Below, piece after piece: positions 61,618 to 64,000 of a DNA stretch of 64,000 nucleotides. The position numbers and the translations under genes are program-made. Positions within the stretch are counted from its first letter, which is position 1. Each line of letters opens with the position of its first letter. Source of the DNA: Planctomycetaceae bacterium (GTDB lineage Bacteria > Planctomycetota > Planctomycetia > Pirellulales > Pirellulaceae). The stretch lies in NCBI GenBank assembly GCA_020638975.1, contig JACKHN010000004.1, positions 124,001-188,000 on the forward strand. The letters run 5' to 3'. The notes beneath the pieces are model-generated. The model had not been told where the DNA came from, did no database searches, and was given only the letters and a program-made list of their open reading frames with translations.

Positions 61618-63636
61618 TCAATTTCGCAACGGCCTGCAAAGTCGCCAACCGTACGCTCTGAAAATCAATGCCGTGCCACAGACAAACAACGCAATGAAGG
61701 CTTGGTGCTTGGTGGTGAATATCCAGTTCTGCCAATGCCGGTGACTAGCAAATGCGACTGGCAGCACAGAACCTGCAGCGAGCACGATCAGCGTCAGAAC
61801 CAGCAGTCGCCAGGACCAGTGACTAGAGCCGAGCCCCGCCCACGTTGCCACAACACCCGTCAGCGATACGGTGGTAACGATGATCGATAACACCAATGCC
61901 TCGCGCGCCGCGAACATGTGTGGCGACACGAAACGCACGACCGCTAACAGCGTTGCGACGGCAGCCGTGACCAGGAACAAGTCACGAAGTGGTATGCCGC
62001 GTCTGTCATAGGAAGGAGCCTGCGGCGACGAGTCCTCGCTTCTAAGTACCCATCCCCATCGTTTCAATCCCCCGAACCCAATCGCACAAACTACGGCAAC
62101 AACAATGGCGCCGACAACAAGTTGCCAAACGCCATAGTGGTCGCCTCGAAAGTTAACCAGCACAACAGCAAACGTGCCAGCGATCCCAAGTAGCGGAGCA
62201 AGTAGCCGCAACGTCCACCTAGTCCTCCCGAAGATCACCCAACAAGTTAGCAACACCAGCCAACTCGCAAACAGCGACTGAGCCGTTTGGTAAACGAATC
62301 GCGATGCGTCTTGCATCGAGCCCGACAAGTTGATCCTCGCCATGAACGCCAGTGCAATCAGCCCGTTCAAGAACACCGCATCAAGCAACGGCCAAGCCTT
62401 GCCCCGCACGCCGGCCCGAACCCACAAGCAACTCCACGCGACAAAGCCAACTAGCACAAGAGTAAACACCGGTGCGTTAGCCGCTCGACTGCAGTAGGTT
62501 CGCAATACCAAACCGCTTGCAGCGTCAAGCATCTTCACCGATCCGTCTTCTGAAACGACAGTCAATTGCTGCTCGTCAGGAGACAGGCCTGTCGCGACAA
62601 TTTGGTTATCGTCCGTATAACGCCAACGCATCTCTCGCGTCGTCAGATCGAACACGCCAATCGACTTCGCCCCGTGCATGCTTCCTACAACGATAAACGA
62701 CTCGTCGGTTGATACATCGAATCCAGCAACATCCGCTGGCAGGCAATCGACCACGGTCGCTCGCTCTAGTTCATAGAGGTAGCATCGATTGTTCGCGGCA
62801 GACCACACGACGACTGCCTTTTGTTGGTGCAGCGAACTCCCTAGCTCGGCGTCTGGCAATCGATCATACAGTGCGTCGAGCGAATACTCGTTAACGACTC
62901 TCCCGTCGCGGACCGACAACACGTGCAGCCGATCGGTGTCAGCATCTAGCGTGTAGATGAACTCACCTTTTTGCGACCAGCTATGCCGCCAATTCGAGTT
63001 CCATTCTGCCAGCACCTCCAGCGGATCGTCCAACGAGACTAGCCAATTGGGTTCATTGCCCCTGGGATTGTGAACGTCACCTACTAACATTCGGTCAGAC
63101 GCAGCGAGCGGAAACGCGTAGCGGAATCCTTTTGCCGGCGGCAGCGAAAGTCGGCGTACAGAACCGTTCTTCAGGCTGACAATCCTCAAATCGTCATCGT
63201 GGTCGAAGACAATCAAGTTGTCGTTGCCCAAGAAGCGTGGCGGAGACTTCCATTCGCTGGGATCGGGGCCTGGGTGTTCGCTGAAGTCATCGACGTGAAC
63301 GAGCGAGACAGTCTGAATGCGGCTGCCGTCATTCGTAGTGTCCAGCCAATGGTTGTTTGGCGAGAACAAATACGGAGGTGTGCGGGCGAGACGCGGCATC
63401 CGCAACGTCTGACCAGTGCGCAATTCGAGACGTCGCACCTCCCACTGTTCCGGATTCCAAGACATTCGAGTATTCGTTGTTACGTACGCCCCATCTTTGG
63501 TGATGCTCGCACCGTCGATCCACGGCGGCCTGGACGCGAGCCAAATTGTTCCTGCCGCAATCGGAAGTAGCGCAAGCAATAAGTACAATCTGGCGCATGT
63601 TGGTCGCTTGGCAGAGGCAGCAGGTTTATCGGGCAT
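61618..63636 (-). CDS. Membrane protein with N-terminal propeller-like domain and C-terminal helix bundle
   Basis: ATG at 63636 gives 672 residues. A first helix (LYLLLALLPIAAGTIWLA, about 17-34) is followed by ~350 residues of repeated beta segments without canonical WD dipeptides (GKGEFIYTLDADTDRLHVLS type; LTVVSEDGSVKMLDAASGL near the end), then about eight transmembrane helices (about 395-660). The layout suggests a sensor or scaffold in the envelope. No known family is recognised. Confidence 0.7.
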   Translation of the reverse strand: MPDKPAASAKRPTCARLYLLLALLPIAAGTIWLASRPPWIDGASITKDGAYVTTNTRMSWNPEQWEVRRLELRTGQTLRMPRLARTPPYLFSPNNHWLDTTNDGSRIQTVSLVHVDDFSEHPGPDPSEWKSPPRFLGNDNLIVFDHDDDLRIVSLKNGSVRRLSLPPAKGFRYAFPLAASDRMLVGDVHNPRGNEPNWLVSLDDPLEVLAEWNSNWRHSWSQKGEFIYTLDADTDRLHVLSVRDGRVVNEYSLDALYDRLPDAELGSSLHQQKAVVVWSAANNRCYLYELERATVVDCLPADVAGFDVSTDESFIVVGSMHGAKSIGVFDLTTREMRWRYTDDNQIVATGLSPDEQQLTVVSEDGSVKMLDAASGLVLRTYCSRAANAPVFTLVLVGFVAWSCLWVRAGVRGKAWPLLDAVFLNGLIALAFMARINLSGSMQDASRFVYQTAQSLFASWLVLLTCWVIFGRTRWTLRLLAPLLGIAGTFAVVLVNFRGDHYGVWQLVVGAIVVAVVCAIGFGGLKRWGWVLRSEDSSPQAPSYDRRGIPLRDLFLVTAAVATLLAVVRFVSPHMFAAREALVLSIIVTTVSLTGVVATWAGLGSSHWSWRLLVLTLIVLAAGSVLPVAFASHRHWQNWIFTTKHQAFIALFVCGTALIFRAYGWRLCRPLRN

Positions 63637-63708
63637 CTTCTCGTTATACTGAACGCCGACGTATCGAGCACCAACAGAACATCCAATCGGACTCAAGGTT
63701 TAGACGAA

Positions 63709-64000
63709 ATGATTTGTTCGCTACATCAGAAGGTGTTCTCACGCAAAGACGCTAAGGCGCAAAGCAGATCTCTCTCCTTTGCGCCTTGGCGTCTTTGTGT
63801 GGTGAATGCGATCGCATCATTAGTGATTCTGTTCGCGTTCGCAGTATCAGGGAGAAGTGCTGAACAAACGAGCTTCGCCGAGTTGCAGAAGAGCTACGGC
63901 GAACAAACTAGGCAAGTTCTGGGACAATACTGTCTCGATTGCCATTCGACCGCGAAGGCAGAAGGCGAACTAGACCTCGAACGCTTCGCAACACTTGCTG
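63709..64000 (+). CDS. PSCyt1-type (DUF1587/DUF1592 family) protein, 5' end only
   Basis: The gene runs off the window. From GTG at 63802 it reads a signal peptide (ASLVILFAFAVSGRSAEQ) then GQYCLDCHSTAKAEGELDLE with a CxxCH heme-type motif, as in planctomycete cytochrome proteins. The frame is also open back to an ATG at 63709, but that part translates a hairpin repeat, so the real start is likely GTG 63802. It is transcribed away from the membrane protein gene. Confidence 0.75.
   Translation, partial: MICSLHQKVFSRKDAKAQSRSLSFAPWRLCVVNAIASLVILFAFAVSGRSAEQTSFAELQKSYGEQTRQVLGQYCLDCHSTAKAEGELDLERFATLA
63740..63801. repeat. Long hairpin at the start of the last gene
   Basis: CACGCAAAGACGCTAAGGCG continues to GCAAAG (63740-63764) and pairs with CTTTGCGCC...CTTTGTGTG (63777-63801) around a 12-nt loop. 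The same type of palindrome is widespread in planctomycete intergenic DNA as far as I recall. Confidence 0.75.

Overview
The window reads as a chromosomal segment of a planctomycete, probably of the Pirellulales. The markers are cytochrome-like PSCyt1/DUF1549/DUF1553 proteins paired with Tat-exported DUF1501 proteins, a DUF1559 pseudopilin with the H-X9-DG motif, a Ser/Thr kinase beside an ECF sigma gene, frequent GTG/TTG starts, and bacterial genes for methanofuran-type (H4MPT-linked) C1 cofactor synthesis. These assignments rest on recognising families in translated sequence, not on database searches.

Layout. 1-6.5 kb: the end of a large unknown protein, then on the minus strand a transglutaminase-elicitor-like secreted protein, an MMPL/RND transporter with a TPR-like insertion, and an orphan adenine-type DNA methylase coupled to it. 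6.8-10.8 kb: a four-CBS protein, family-5 uracil-DNA glycosylase, ispF (no ATG/GTG/TTG start; ACG is the best candidate) and cysS. 10.9-15.5 kb: a Holliday-junction operon ruvC-ruvA-X-Y-ruvB, where X and Y are paralogous double-zinc-ribbon membrane proteins overlapping each other and ruvA. 15.5-17.1 kb: a small membrane protein and an HEGGH lipoprotein. 17.1-26.5 kb: two DUF1553 + DUF1501 couples on the minus strand. 26.5-28.1 kb: a gene-poor sink holding two palindromic insertion-like elements, a transposase-tail-like fragment, a gene fragment, a tRNA 3'-half-like sequence and a terminator.

28.1-37.0 kb: a small lysine/acid-tailed protein, then a ten-gene minus-strand run sufR, nuoB, sufC, sufB, sufD, Rieske, sufT, mfnD-like ATP-grasp, mfnF-like, mfnE-like, with a strong predicted promoter in front of sufR. 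It places Fe-S cluster assembly, an orphan complex I subunit and C1-cofactor synthesis in one directon. 37.1-39.8 kb: an AGCS symporter and dusB. 40.5-43.0 kb: tandem outer-membrane-barrel-like paralogues. 43.0-51 kb: Nudix hydrolase, FHA-GAF-PAS-PAS histidine kinase, RmlD-like reductase, DUF1559 protein, lipoprotein, pyroglutamyl peptidase and a PH-like membrane protein. 51-54 kb: moaC, polyprenyl synthase, birA, apt. 54.4-64 kb: SMP-30 protein, a decayed ECF sigma gene followed by an intact Ser/Thr kinase, Rieske protein, secreted polysaccharide deacetylase plus isochorismatase-like hydrolase, a large membrane sensor-like protein, and the start of another PSCyt1 gene running off the window.

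The most distinctive non-coding content is a set of dispersed palindromic elements: a 155-bp element (two copies, opposite orientation, CTAG ends, one copy sitting inside a second element), a ~135-bp hairpin family (four copies), a ~105-bp family (two copies) and several single long hairpins in intergenic gaps.
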